Shown: piece by piece, positions 31,991 through 43,784 of the stretch
Numbering within the stretch: the stretch's first letter is position 1
Layout of the letters: every line of letters begins with the position of its first letter
Assembly: GCF_963082655.1 (NCBI RefSeq)
Contig: NC_081554.1
Location: 191,008,437 to 191,072,436 of the forward strand
Direction: 5' to 3'
Origin: Stomoxys calcitrans
Lineage: Eukaryota; Arthropoda; Insecta; Diptera; Muscidae
Length of the DNA: 64,000 nucleotides
Translations under genes and position numbers: made by a program
The notes under the pieces: generated by a model
What the model saw: only the letters and a program-made list of their open reading frames with translations
Database searches by the model: none
Told to the model about the DNA's origin: nothing

Positions 31991-32924
31991 ACAAGTAAAA
32001 TCGTGCTAAGTTCCGCCGGCCCGAATCTTATATACCCTCCACCATGGATCGCATTTGTTGAGTTCTTTTCCCGGCATCTCTTCTTAGGCAAAACAGGATA
32101 TAGGAAAAGATTTGCTCTGCTATTAGAGCGATATCAAGATATGGTCCGGTTTGGACCACAATTAAATTATATGTTGGAGACCTGTGTAAAATTTCAGCCA
32201 ATTCGAATAAGAATTGCACCCTTTGGAGGCTCAAGAAGTAAAATAGAGAGATTGATTTATATGGGAGCTGTATCAGGCTATAGACCGATTCAGACCATAC
32301 TAAACACATATGTTGTGGGTCATGAGAGGTTTCGTCGTAAAAATTTCAGCCAAATCGGATACGAATTGCGCCCTCGAGAAGCTCTCAGCTATATCAGGTT
32401 ATGATCCATACTTGCAAAAATTCATTCAAATCGGATAAGAATTGCGTCCTCTAGATGCTCAAGAAGTCAAGATCCAAGATCGGTTTATATGACAGCTATA
32501 TCAGGCTATGAACCGATTTGAACCATACTTGGCACAGTTGTTGGATATGATAACAAAATACGTCGTGCAAAATTTCAGTCAAATCGGACCAGAATTGCGC
32601 CCTCTTGAGATTCAAGAATTCAAGACCCAAGATCGGTTTATATGGCAGATGTATCAAAACATGGACCGATATGGTCCATTTACAATCCCAACCGACCTAC
32701 ACTAATTAAAAGTATTTGTGCAAAGTTTCAAGCGGCTAGCTTTACTCCTTCGAAAGTTAGCATGCTTTTAACAGACAGACGGACGGGCATGGCTAGATGG
32801 ACTTAAAATGTCACGACGATCAAGAATATATATACATTATGGGGTCTCAGACGAATATTTCGAGTAGTTACATACAGAATGACGAAATAAGTATACCCCC
32901 ATCCTATGGTGTAGGGTATAAAAA
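31991..32924 (-). mobile_element. Complete DINE-like element, A2 subfamily
   Basis: The plus strand begins ACAAGTAAAATCGTGCTAAG with a degraded CCGCCGGCCCGAA palindrome and TATATACCCTCCACCATGG. It passes through four units (AGAATTGCGCCCTCTTGAGA, CAAGATCGGTTTATATGGCA) and ends GACAGACGGACGGGCATGGC, CGACGATCAAGAATATATAT, ATTTCGAGTAGTTACATACA and CCTATGGTGTAGGGTATAAA. Subterminal TATACCCTCCACCAT and ATGGTGTAGGGTATA are near inverted repeats. A convenient reference copy at about 934 bp. Confidence 0.8.
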
Positions 32925-34440
32925 TTGATCTGAACCGCATAGGACACGGAATTTGAAAAGCCTTCTTTTCAAATTCACTGTCCCAAATTTCGGCGTAAAC
33001 GGACAATAAATGCGTCTTATATGGGCTCAAAACCTTAAATCGAGAGATCGGTCTATATAGCAGATATATCCAAATCTGAACCGATCTGAGCCAAATTGAA
33101 GAAAAATGTCGAAAAGCCTAACGCAACTCGCAGTCCCAAATTTCGTCGAAATCGGACAATAAATGCGCCTTTTATGGGCACAAAACCTTTAATCGAGTGA
33201 TCGGTCTATATGGCAGCTATATCCAAATCTGGAATCGAACAATAAATGCGCCTTTTATGGCCCCAAAACCTTAAATCGAAAGATCGGTCTATATGGTAGC
33301 TATATACGAATCTTTATCGATCTGAGCCAAATTGCAGAATTATGTCAAGGGGCTTAATTTAACTCAGTGTTCCAAATTTCGCGAACATCGGACAATAAAT
33401 GCGCCTTTTATGGGCGCAAGACCTTAAATCAAGATTTCTGTCTATATAACAACTATATCCAAATCTAGACGGATCTGTTCCATATTGAAAAATTATGTCG
33501 AGGGGCTTAACTTAACTCACTGTTTCAAATTTCGCCAACATCGGACAATAACTACGCCTTTTATTGGCCCAAAACCTTAAATTGAGAGATCGGTCTATAT
33601 GACACCCATATCCAAATCTGGACCGATTTGGGCCAAATCAAAGAAGGATCTCGAAAGCCGTAACACAGCTTACTTTTCCTAATTTCGTCGAAATCGGACA
33701 ATGAATGCGCCTTTTGTGGGCTCAAAACCTTAAATTGAGAGATCGGTATATATGGCAGCTATATCCAAATCTGGACTGATCTGAGCCATATTGCAAAAGT
33801 ATGTCGAGGGGCTTAATCTAACTCACTGTCCCAAATTTCGCGAACATCGGACAATAAATGCGCCTTTTATGGGTCCAAAACCTTAAATTGAGAGATCGGT
33901 CTATATGACAGCCATATCCAAATCTGGACCGATCTGGGCCAAATCAAAGAAGAATCTCGAAGGCCGTAACACAGCTTACTGTCCCAAATTTCGGCGACAT
34001 CGGACAATAATTTCGCGTTTTATGGACCTAAAACCTTAAATCGAGAAATCGGTCTATATGGCAGCTATATCCAAATCTAAACCGATCTGGGCCAAATTAA
34101 AGAAACATGTTGAAGGACATAACACAACTCACTGTTCCAGATTTCAGCAAAATTGGATAATAAATATGGCTTTTATGGGCCTAAGACCCTAAGTTGGCGG
34201 ATCGATCTATATGGCAGCTATATCCAAATCTGGAACGATTTGGGCCAAATTGTAGAAGGATTTTGAGGGGTTTAATTCAAATCGGAAAATAAATGTGGCT
34301 TTTAGGGCCTAAGACCCTAAATCGGCGGATCGGTCTATATGGGGGCTATATCAAGATATAGTCAGATATAGCCCATTTTCGAACTTAACCTACTTATGAA
34401 CAAAAAAAGGATCTAAGCTGAAATAAAGTATTTTAGGAAT
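32925..34440 (-). mobile_element. DINE-like internal block, A1 subfamily
   Basis: Nine units of 150-160 bp on the reverse strand (plus-strand words TAAATCGAGAGATCGGTCTA, TATATCCAAATCTGGACCGA, CTCACTGTCCCAAATTTCG, AATGCGCCTTTTATGGGC). It abuts the previous element's 5' tip without spacer. Neither terminus is evident, but the right side (AAAAAAGGATCTAAGCTGAA) resembles the segment after the 5' module at 5600-5660. Confidence 0.75.
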
Positions 34441-34680
34441 GGAGTACACCTTACATCCTAACTTAAATTCGTGGACCAATTAAGATCATATGGGACTCAG
34501 ATAAAGGCGCTTGTATTGTTAAACTGTTAGTCAAGCGATATACTATTTTCGTAGTATGGTATTTCACTTAAAGCTCTTTAGTTGTCGAAAATAAATATTC
34601 CAAGGAAACATTTTTTTCCATATAAAGTAAAAGAAGGCGTAGCGGAGCGGGCCCGATCAGATTCAGAATTCAACAGATTT
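34441..34680 (-). mobile_element. Family B head fragment
   Basis: Reverse-strand reading gives GATCGGGCCCGCTCCGCTAC, GCCTTCTTTTACTTTATATG, the family B head. Further left a diverged GAGTCCCATATGATCTTAAT unit is visible. Confidence 0.55.
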
Positions 34681-37249
34681 CTATTGTTGTTTTTGTCTTC
34701 GGCCGACTTAGTCTTAACATATAGTTATACCATCCCACCACTTATTATACCCATCACTCGTCCCACTCTTGACTGTTCTAAGTTCTCTTGACAAATAAAA
34801 TTATTCCGGAGTATTCCACTATCCGCATTCTGTGGACGCCCCCGATAGCTCCCAGCTAAGATTCTCATGATAACGATGAACACCACACAGTTAGTAGCAG
34901 TAGTTCCAGCACACTCTACGCTCAAGCTTAGCCTGAAAAAGGGTTGTGTTTTTCTTGACATTTTACAGGACTTTTTACCAATTTAGGGCCGTAAAATATA
35001 AATCAATTAAGGAATGTGGGATTCTAGAAGAAATTCCAGCCCTTGGTCTGCTTCTCTCTGCCTCCTCCATTTGGAGTTGACAAAATCATCCCACTGTCTC
35101 GTAACACAATATGGCACCTTTGTATGCCAGTTTCAAATATCATTTTCCAAATAATTCCCAACTTTAAATACAAAACTAAAAAATTCATTAACAAAACTTT
35201 AAACATTATAATTAAAAATTAACCATTAAATAATAAAGAAAATGTATGAATATGTAAAATTGGGATAGGTCTCTTATTTGTATTATGATCCTTGTCAGCA
35301 TACCTACAAGCGGTCTCAACTTTATGGCTGGGCTTTTAAATGTACACGGGCACAAACACACGCACGCATAGCTCCCTTCACTCATATCATTTTTAATTCA
35401 TAAACTCACAATGGAACCAATTCTCCAAAGTTTAAATATTCACCTGCCCAAGTGGAGAAAAATAAATTGGCAAAAAAAAACTCAACACTTTGTTGAGCTG
35501 CTGGTTAAACAAAACATTGGGGCTCTCTCTCTCTCTCTCTCTCTTCACTACATTTTCTCTTTTTTTTCTAAAAATTTTAATTACTCTTAACTCACAGAAA
35601 TTTGCAGATAATATTTCCCGTTCTATTTTTTTGGGAGCATTTGATTAAGCTTGCCACGGTATATGTGTGTGTGTGTGTGTGTGAGTTACTGGGAAAACTG
35701 GGATAAACTGGAAAGCACAGTAACAGAGTTTCAATGTGGTTTAGGTATAACAGCGAAGGATACACAACTCAACATTGGCTAACATTATAGACCAATGTTT
35801 GTTATGCCAAAGGTGGGTGAGCAGAGTTCGCGAGAGTTACAAAGCTGTTATGTTGTGAGTATATCCCCTGCGCAAGAGAGTCTGTGAGAGAGCGTAAAGC
35901 TTTCTTTTGGGCTAACAATTCTTTACATCTGGCAATACTGCAAATTAGGGTTGGATTTAATTCAAAGTTTGCTCTGGCTGCCATTCAATGGTTAACTTGG
36001 AGTTTCGTGAGCTCTTCCTATGCCGCTGCTGCTGCTGCCTCTACTTTTGTGTGTGTGTGTTTTCGGTACTTTGATGGAATGTTGGGAGCATCAGGAATAT
36101 AGGTCGCTGTGTTAACAACATTTTCATGAGCCATGAGTTGTCCCCAGCATTGGCATCTGAGTGTGTATGTGAGACTGCCATTAACGAAACCTCTGAAGTA
36201 CGAGTAGATGCCTGCTGTGTGCTGCTCGATGTACGCTGTTGTGTTGTGTGGCTATCTCTTCTTCTATGTCCTTTTGCTTTTCTCATTTTGGTACTGTTCT
36301 GCTCTATTGGGAAAAGGGACGTAATGAAAAGAGTGGTAGACGGTCATATTTCATTCATGCGAATTTTTAGATGATATTTTTTGGAGGTGTAGCGCAAGCG
36401 AGAGTAATTCCGTGGGCTTTAGCCACGAGTAAAACAAAATGTGTATGTATGTATGTATGTATGCACCTGCCTACAAACGATTGTGCCTGTGTGTGTGTGT
36501 GTGTGTGTTGCTAAATGTCCTTTTAGATCTCTCCTATGTATGTTTGGGCATGTGTATAGTTGATAACTTGTTTGCTTTGAGTAGGTCTTTGTAGCTTTGT
36601 CTGTATTTGTTGTTAGTTTTATTTTTATGGCACTTGTTTTTAACTTCGTTATTCATTTTATATGCCAAAGCACAAGAGTGCGTTTCGGTGTATGTATGTA
36701 TGCAGAAATATGTATGAGACTATATACAATATGTATCTATTATGTGTGCGTGTGTGTGTGTGTGCTTGTGGAATACTGGTGTTATTTGTTTTACTTTGTT
36801 GTTATTTTTCGTTATTTTTGCAAAATTAATATTGTAGGACAATAAATCATAGCCCAAAGATGTGAGAGGATGCTACAACTGCTTTCTTTTAGGGAGAGCC
36901 CCAAAAAAACAAGAGCCAAGGAGCAACAACTTTGTGCTGCAACAATTTTCCTAGCATGACTCTCAAAATCAAACAAGAAAACATTGCTATGGCCGTTGGA
37001 GTTGCCGTTAAGGTTATACAAAAAAAAAAAAAAGCTCCGGAGAAAGGCAACGAAATAAAAAAAGAAAACAAAAACAAAACAAAACAAACTGAAATCATAA
37101 AAAATAATAAGAAAAAAATTTTTTCAAGAACGCCAGATCTCGGAGATGCGTGGACCGATTAAAGCGGAATTTTGTATGCTATCTTATGGTACCCCCTTTA
37201 CTTTACTTTAATTGGCTATGTCAGAATATTTGTTCTACTAGCCGAACCT
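34681..37249. other. Non-repetitive interval with many microsatellites
   Basis: (CT)n at 35523-35544, (GT)n at 35664-35682, (ATGT)n at 36441-36463, (GT)n at 36489-36508, (GT)n near 36744-36764, a GCT run near 36020-36037 and an A homopolymer at 37020-37033. No coding exon is convincing. If a host gene spans the window, this would be intronic, which I cannot show. Confidence 0.45.
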
Positions 37250-37283
37250 AGAATAGCATTCCAAGCGCCTCGATCTTCTGCGC

Positions 37284-37625
37284 TTATTCTAAAATCTCTG
37301 ACACCAAGTTTCGAGGTGTCTCCCACCACTTGATCTTTCCATCGGGCTTTTGGTCTTCCCGGTTTGCGTGTACCACCGTGTTGCCTTCAAAAGACTTCTT
37401 TGCTTGAGCTTCTTCATCCATTCTGACAACATGACCTAGCCAACGCAGCCGTTGTATTTTGATGCGTGTAACTATGCTATCGTCATCATACAACTCATAC
37501 AGCTCGTGGTTCATACGTCGCCTATATTCTCCATTAACGCAAACTGCTCCATATATTTTACGAAGAATTTTTCTCTCAAATACTCCAAGTACTGCCTCAT
37601 CGGTTTTCATATGCTTCAGAACCAT
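37284..37625 (-). pseudogene. C-terminal continuation of the LINE reverse transcriptase
   Basis: The 113-codon frame reads VFERKILRKIYGAVCVNGEY, RMNHELYELYDDD and RLRWLGHVVRMDEEAQ. This is the conserved segment after the RT thumb in RTE/related LINE proteins. It overlaps the preceding frame by the width of the frameshift. Confidence 0.7.
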
Positions 37626-38151
37626 ATAACAGCACGGTTAGTATCAGTGTCTTGCATAGTGTAATCTTCGTCTGTCGAGAGGTGGCCTTGTTTCTAAACT
37701 GCTTACTTAGTCCAAAGTAGCATCTGTTTGCCAGTACTATTCTTCGCTTAATCTCAAAACTGGTGTCATTTGTTTCGGTTACGGCGGTGCCGAGGTAGAT
37801 AAAGTTAATGACTGTCTCAAAGTTGTGGTTCCCAACTTTCTCCGTTTTCTTTATCTGTTTGGTTGTGCAAGGCTTTTTGGGGGTTGAAACCATCCATCTC
37901 GTCTTATCTCCATTTACTGCCAGACCCATTTTCACTGACTCTCTTTCGATTCTTTCAAAGGCTGCAGTTACTACTTCCGGTGACCGACCTATGATATCGA
38001 TGTCGTCGGCATAGGCGAGTAGCATGTGTTCTCTTGTGATTAGTGTGCCATATCTATTCAAATCTACATCTCGTATAATCTTCTCCAAAAGGATATTAAA
38101 GAGATCACACGTTAGGTCTCTCCTCTCCTGTCTCCTTGTCTGAAACCTCAT
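37597..38151 (-). pseudogene. Reverse transcriptase catalytic-region fragment
   Basis: A 184-codon frame with the YADD catalytic motif at residues 47-50, followed by GLAVNGDKTRWM and FIYLGTAVTETND, then LTVLLYGSEA. A frameshift at about 37600-37615 moves the reading into the next frame (37284-37625), which continues GVFERKILRKIYG. The active-site Asp pair is kept but upstream RT motifs are deleted, so activity is not expected. Confidence 0.75.
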
Positions 38152-38559
38152 TTGGTATTAAATGGTTCGGAGAGATTCTTGTATGCGATGGGGAAGAGAC
38201 TTGTTCCTCTGTAGTTGGCACATTACGTCTTGTTTCCTTCCTTGTGCATGGGACATAGTATGCTGAGGTTCCAATCATCGGGTATGCGTTATTTTAGCCA
38301 GATTGTGCAGATAAGCTGATGCATACGCCTTTTAAGCGTGTCGCCTCCGGTCTTAAACAGTTCAGCGGGTAAACCGTCGGCTCCTGCTGCCTAGGACCTC
38401 ATTCTGACTAGGTGGTAAACATTATATTCCATCATCAGGGGTTGGTTCTGCGGTATCCTCTTCGCCGCCAACGTCGATCACTAGCAGTTGGTTAAAATAT
38501 TCTTTCCATATCCTCAGCATGGTACCCCAAAAACACGAAATTGGTATATAATTTAAAGT

Positions 38560-38812
38560 TAAATAACCCGGGGGGACGCCCCATCCCAAAACCCACCTGG
38601 ACGGACATGTTTATCGATTGGGACAATATGGGTATCCAATGAAAGGTATTTAAGAGTAGAGAACGAACTCGGTATACAAATTTTGCCCAAAGTGTTCAGG
38701 GGGGTCCCTCACCTCCAAAAAACCCCCCAACAGGACTCTTTCACTGCTTTGGGCAATATGGGTATCAAATGAAACGTATTTGAAAGTAGAGTAAGAATCT
38801 GATATAAAAAAT
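38560..38812 (-). repeat. Family B units inserted between two LINE fragments
   Basis: Two B units in reverse orientation (plus-strand GGACAATATGGGTATCCAAT, GAAAGGTATTTAAGAGTAGA, and again GGCAATATGGGTATCAAATG). They separate the RT fragment on the left from the RNase H-type fragment on the right, so the two LINE pieces are not one element. Confidence 0.7.
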
Positions 38813-39265
38813 CTATTCTTTGGTATCTGACTGCTTGTGCGGGACACACACACAAAAGGTGTTCTATAGTCTCCTCTTCTTCGATGTCCTCACAGTTTCT
38901 GCAAAAATCTTTGCCGGCAACCTTTAGTCTGTCAGCATGTCTTCCCATGACGGACACAATGAATTTAACGTCTGTTCTAGCCAATGACAGCAAAGCCGTA
39001 GATCCCTTCAAGTCTAGATTAGGCCACATAGTTTTGGAATGCTTACAGACCCCTCTTTGTGACCATCTATCATTTGTTGTCCTTCGGGCCTGGTCCTGAA
39101 AACTTAGCTTACATGTCGCTAGAGGCATACACACAGATTCCAGTTTAACTGGAATGTGTAGGGTAGATCCTAGTTTCGCAAGCTCGTCCGCTTTAAAATT
39201 GCCTGGGATATCTCAGTGGCCATCAGTGTTTAGCCATCTCGTTGAGAGATCTGCGATAGTCGAGG
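38813..39265 (-). pseudogene. Non-LTR ORF2 C-terminus (RNase H tail and Cys/His motif)
   Basis: The reverse frame 39134-38709 includes LSFQDQARRTTNDRWSQRG and STALLSLARTDVKFIVSVMG, then the C-terminal motif C78-x2-C81, H92, C95/C97 (CRNC...EHLLCVC). At its C-terminus it runs into family B sequence. Upstream, frameshifted RNase H residues (KADELAKLG-like) extend to about 39265. It is closely related to the fragments at 1-115 and 63360-64000. The 3' end of the element is missing. Confidence 0.75.
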
Positions 39266-39279
39266 CCGGTTTTTGTGTC

Positions 39280-39787
39280 CCTTTAAACCGATATTGGATC
39301 TTGACTACTTGAGCCACTAGAAGGAGCAATTCTCATCCGATTTGGCTTAAATTTTGAACGAAGTGTTTTGTAACGACTTCCAGAAACTGTGCTAAGTATG
39401 GTTCAAATCGTTCTATAACCTGATACAGCTGCCATATAAACCGATCTTGGATCTTGATTTCCGTGTGTCCATACGTGTCCAATATGGTCCGAATCGATCT
39501 ATAGCCTGACACAGCTCCCATATAAACCGATCTCCCGATTATGCTTCTATGCTATGATTGGACCGATATATTACCCAATGACTTCTCCTATGGTCTTCAA
39601 CATTCAATTCAGTTATGGTCCGAATAGGACTGTAACTAGATAATGCTTCAATAGCATAACAATTCTTATCCATTATTCTTTGCCTACCTAATAGAGATAC
39701 CGCGCAAAGAACTCGACAATTGCGATCCATGGTGGAGGGTATATAAGATTCGGCCGGGCCGAACTAAGCACAGAACACTTACTTGTT
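39280..39787 (+). mobile_element. DINE-like element 3' portion, A2 subfamily
   Basis: Three units (CCGATATTGGATCTTGACTA, AAACCGATCTTGGATCTTG, AACCGATCTCCCGATTATGC) and the pre-terminal segment TTCAATAGCATAACAATTCT. The end reads TTCGGCCGGGCCGAACTAAG and a slightly altered CTTACTTGTT. Confidence 0.75.
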
Positions 39788-41023
39788 TTTAAGATAAAAC
39801 TTAGACTTCAACTTCAAGTGGATTCTTCAAAATGTATTCGCCTTCCCCAAAACCTTCTCATTAGCGAACGTATCCAAGTTTAGCTCCATGGAAAGGTAGC
39901 ATATCTTCAAATCCGGGCCACTAAATCAGTTCATCATGTTGTTAGAAAATTTAAATAGTCCCCTTGGGGATAAGTGATGAGAGGTTTAAAACCAAAACTG
40001 AATCCTACAAAATATTTATACCCGGGCTCCCCAAATTAAATGATTTTTATGGCGAAAAATGTTTAACAGTTCAATTAAGAAAATTAGTCCTTTTAATTAG
40101 CGTTTGGTTGGGTTTTTTTTTTGTCAAAACTTCAGTCCACACAAAAGTTCTTCTTGTGGCAACTGTGTGCTCTGCAAAAACGCACACACCCAAATATCAT
40201 ATATTGATCCACTGCAGTGTTACTGTTGCTGTTGTTTTAAAGGTTCTTTTTTTTTTGTATAATTTGGGCAATCTCTTGGGGTCAGACGGACGGGTCAGGC
40301 TGTAACGAGGGATATGAAAGGAAGAACATTTTTGAGTGCGCTTCAAAAAAGAGAGATATTAATTTTTATTTTCTTTTCCTTTATTAAGGACTTTCATTGT
40401 TGTTGTCATTTAATTTAATAACGCACACACACAGCCATACACACACACATTCGCATGCATGTATATTTGGTTACATTCACTCACTCACTCACTCCCTCGC
40501 CCACCACATCATCCCATTGTACACATTCAAAATTTATGAAATTTCCATTACTTTACTGCATACTTTTAGGGTCGCTTTAGCCTTACCACATTTACCCAAA
40601 AAAAAAAAAAGAAAAAACAACACCCATCCATGTTTGTTGCTTTCCATCAGCTATGTCTCATCTCATTTGGTATCCTCTTCAGTTGCTGGGACGAACAGAA
40701 CATTCTCTTGTACCATTTTTGCTTGTTTGTGGTATTCTATTATGTTAAGAGGTGATGGATTTATCGGGAAGAGGTCAGGACATGTTTTTTTTTTGGCTCA
40801 TAGCTAGGTAGTTATTGTGGTTGTTTGTTTCCCTTCAGTGTTTCACTCTCGTCACTTCCTTTCCTAATCACCAGGATTCATGAATGAATGAAGAATTATC
40901 ATCAATTAGCAGGCATTACAGGTAAATAGGAAATGTTGTTGTGAATTGTTGGTGGTCCAATTGTTTACCACACATCATTTGTTTTCTTGTGGTTTATTAT
41001 TCTAAAAGTTTGATTTTTCACAT
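39788..41023. other. Non-repetitive AT-rich interval
   Basis: CA-rich runs at 40425-40450, a TCACTCACTCACTC run at 40480-40494, poly-A near 40598 and poly-T near 40245 and 40783. No coding exon recognised. Confidence 0.45.
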
Positions 41024-42954
41024 TTTTTATATACTCCACAATAAGTTGGGGTTGCTCTAAAATCGTCATTCCGTCGAAATATTGGTCTTAGACCCCATAG
41101 AGTAAATATTCTTGATCGCCTTGATATTTTAAGTCGTTCTTGCCATGTCCGTCCGTCTGTCTGCCTGCAGAAGACACGCAAACTTTCGAAGGAGTAAAGC
41201 TGGGCACTTGAAATTTTGCACAAATACTTCCCATTAGTGTAGGTCGGTTGGGATTGAAAATGGGCCTTATCGGTTCATATTGAGATATAGCTTCAACGTA
41301 AAACGATCTCCCGATAATTCCTCATGAGCCCCGAGAGGACGCAGTTTTCGCTGAAATTTTGCACAACGACTTCTCCTATGAATTTAAATATACGTGGCAA
41401 ATATGGTCTAAATCGGGTTAAAACCTGATATCGCTCCCAGATATACCGATCTCCCGATTATACTTCTTGAGCCCCTAGAGCACGCAATTCTTTTCCGATT
41501 TGTCTGAAATTTTGCACTGCCTGTTTCCATGACCTCTAACATACATGCCAAGTATAGCTTTAATCAGTTTAAAATCTGATATAGCTCCCAGGTAAACCGA
41601 TCTACCGATAACCAAAGAAACCGATCTACCGATACCCGATCTCCCGTTTACACTTCTTGAGCCCTTAGAGCATGTTATTCTTGTCCGATTTCACTGAAAT
41701 TTTTCACAGTAACTTTTTCTATGACATCAAACATAACCGCCAAGTATAATCCGAATCGGTCTAAAACCTGATATTCCTGATTCTTATCCGATTTGTCTGA
41801 AATTTTGCACACTGATTTATTCTATGACATTTAACATAAGTACCAAGTATGATCAGATTCGAACTAAAACCTTATATAGCTACCAGATAAGCCGATTTAC
41901 CAATACCCGGATAAACTGATCACGTGATTTTAAATCTTGAGCCCTTGGGGCGCGTAAGTCTTATCCGATTTGGCTGAAATTTTGCACAGAGATTATTTCT
42001 ATGACCTCTAACACACATGCCAACAATGACATGAATCTGTCTAAAACCTGGTATAGCTCCACATAAACCTATTAGACTTCTTGAGCCCCTAGAGGGAATA
42101 GTTCTCGCCTGATTTGGATGAAATTGTACACAACGACTTCCCCTATGATCTCATACATATGGCCCGAATCGGTCCATAACCTGATATAGCTCACTTATAA
42201 ACCTATCTGTCGATTTTTTTCTTATCCAAGTCATACCTCTCAAATGTGAGGTATCCTAGGATTTGAACCCAGTCGGCGTCATAGGTGGACATGTTAAACT
42301 TCACCCCACATTGGCCTCCTATTTCGCTGAAATTTAGGTCAGTGAGTTGTGTTAAGCCCCTCGACACTGGCACCGCGTATGGTCAAGATCGATCTAGATT
42401 TGGATATAGCTGCCATATATACCGGATCTCCCAATTTAAGATTCCCAATTTAGGCCTATAAAAAGTAAATTTATTAACCGATTTCGCCGAAATTTTGCAC
42501 AATTATAGGTTATGTTAAGCCTCTTGACGTATGTTCTGAATATGGTCAAGATTGAGCTATATATGGATGTGGCTGTCATATATACCGATTGCCCGTTTTG
42601 AGTTCTTGGGCGCAATTTTCATGGGATTTGGCTGAAATTTTGCATAAACTGTGCCAAGTAAGATCTAAATTGGTCTATAATATTGAGCCTATGGAAACCG
42701 AAATTTAAAAAAATCGGTAAAAATCGGTTTATAACTTCATACAGCTCCCATATAAACCGAACTCCCGATTTGACTTCTTGAGCCGTTACAAGCCGCAATT
42801 TGGCTGAAATTTTGCATGTGGTGTTTCGTTATGATTTCCAACAACTGTGCCAAGTACAATCCGAGTCGGTCTATAACCTGATATAGCTCCCATATAAACT
42901 GATCCCCCGATTTGACTTCCTAAGTCTTTATAAGACGCAATATTAATATACTTA
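41024..42954 (+). mobile_element. DINE-like element(s), A2 subfamily, with SINE and A1 pieces
   Basis: It starts at the 5' tip (TTTTTATATACTCCACAATA), with ACCCCATAGAGTAAATATTC, CTTGATCGCC, CCATGTCCGTCCGTCTGTCT and ATTAGTGTAGGTCGGTTGGG, a well-preserved 5' module. A2 units follow to about 42235. A reverse SINE head fragment lies at 42240-42305, an A1-type unit at 42310-42480, then A2-like units again. It runs without a terminal palindrome into a second 5' module at 42955. Confidence 0.7.
42240..42305 (-). mobile_element. SINE head fragment
   Basis: The reverse complement of GGATTTGAACCC (42257-42268) is a B-box-like GGGTTCAAATCC. Flanking GGCGTCATAGGTGGACATGT matches the tRNA-like region of the other SINE copies. 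Only this head is present. Confidence 0.6.
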
Positions 42955-43784
42955 GTGAGTCATTCCGTTTGCAACACCTCAAAATATCTGCGACCCCATA
43001 AAGTATTTATACTCTTGATCTTCTCGACATTCTGAGTCGATATATCCATGTCTATCCAGCCAGTACCGGGCCCGCTAAGCTGTGCCTACATTAGCAGCAC
43101 GCGAAAAATAAGTTTCTAAATTACTGTTGTGAGTATCTCCCCAGTACAATTTGTTTTTCTGCTTCCAAAGACATTTTATGGAACCCCATATAGCCATTAT
43201 TGCCAAATATTTACATTTTAGGATGGGTAGGTCCGTCTATCGAAATCACGATAGCGGTCAAACGCGAAAAGCTAGCAAGTTTTGCACAGATACTTCTTAT
43301 TGATACAGGTCGTTGGGAATTGTAAATGGGCCATATCGGATCAGATTTAGATATAGCTGCCATATATATAGAAGTCGCAATTGTTATTGGATTATCCTGA
43401 AATTTGGCACGAAGTGTTTTTTATGACTTCCAATGCTCGTGCTAGGTATGGTCCGAGTCGGCTTCTGTCCTGGTATAGCTCCCATATAAACCGATCTTTC
43501 GATTTTACTTCTTAAACAAGTCGCAATTGTCATCCGATTTAGCTAAAATTGTATACGAAGTGTTCTGTTACGACTTCCAATAACTGTGCAAAGTATTGTC
43601 AAAATTGGTCTTTAACCTGATATAGCTCCCATACAAACCGATTTCTCAATTAACCTTGTACGGCTTGTAGGAGCTTCAGTTTTTGCCCCCCAATTAAGTT
43701 TATTTTGTATAAATCTTTAACAGAATCCATGGTGGTGTGTTCCCAAGGTTTGGCCTGGCCGAACTTGGCGCATTTTTACTTGTT
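42955..43784 (+). mobile_element. DINE-like element, A2 subfamily, interrupted by family B sequence
   Basis: The 5' module (GTCATTCCGTTTGCAACACC, ACCCCATAAAGTATTTATAC) is broken within the ATCCATGTCTATCCAGCCAG stretch. It resumes at about 43233 with GTCCGTCTATCGAAATCACG. The intervening 43070-43230 begins with the family B head (ACCGGGCCCGCTAAGC). Units then run to the terminus TTTGGCCTGGCCGAACTTGG, TTTTTACTTGTT. Confidence 0.7.

Larger units (their letters stand above)
37250..38527 (-). mobile_element. Internally deleted non-LTR retrotransposon fragment (RT region)
   Basis: Reading right to left: an N-terminal RT part in broken frames (MLRIWKEYFNQLL, then, after frame changes, PDDWNLS-like and NYRGTSLLP-like remnants at 38160-38330). 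A jump follows to RRQERRDLTCDLFNILLEK, corresponding to the GVRQGD block, then LLAYADDIDIIGRS. The end is RLRWLGHVVRMDEEA and KIKWWE. The central RT region between the N-terminal block and the GVRQGD block is missing. Its protein motifs (WLGHV, ILRKIYG) differ from the RNase H-bearing elements elsewhere in the window, so it is another LINE clade, perhaps RTE-like. Confidence 0.75.

Noticed and set aside
36812..37098. Phe/Val-rich reverse ORFs as a membrane protein
   Set aside because: They arise from A-rich plus-strand sequence (poly-A and AAAACAAAAC runs) read on the opposite strand. Two overlapping frames look equally hydrophobic.
40397..40807. His/Thr-rich ORF (HTHSHTHTHSH) and the similar one at 30670-30852
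   Set aside because: Translation of CA microsatellites.
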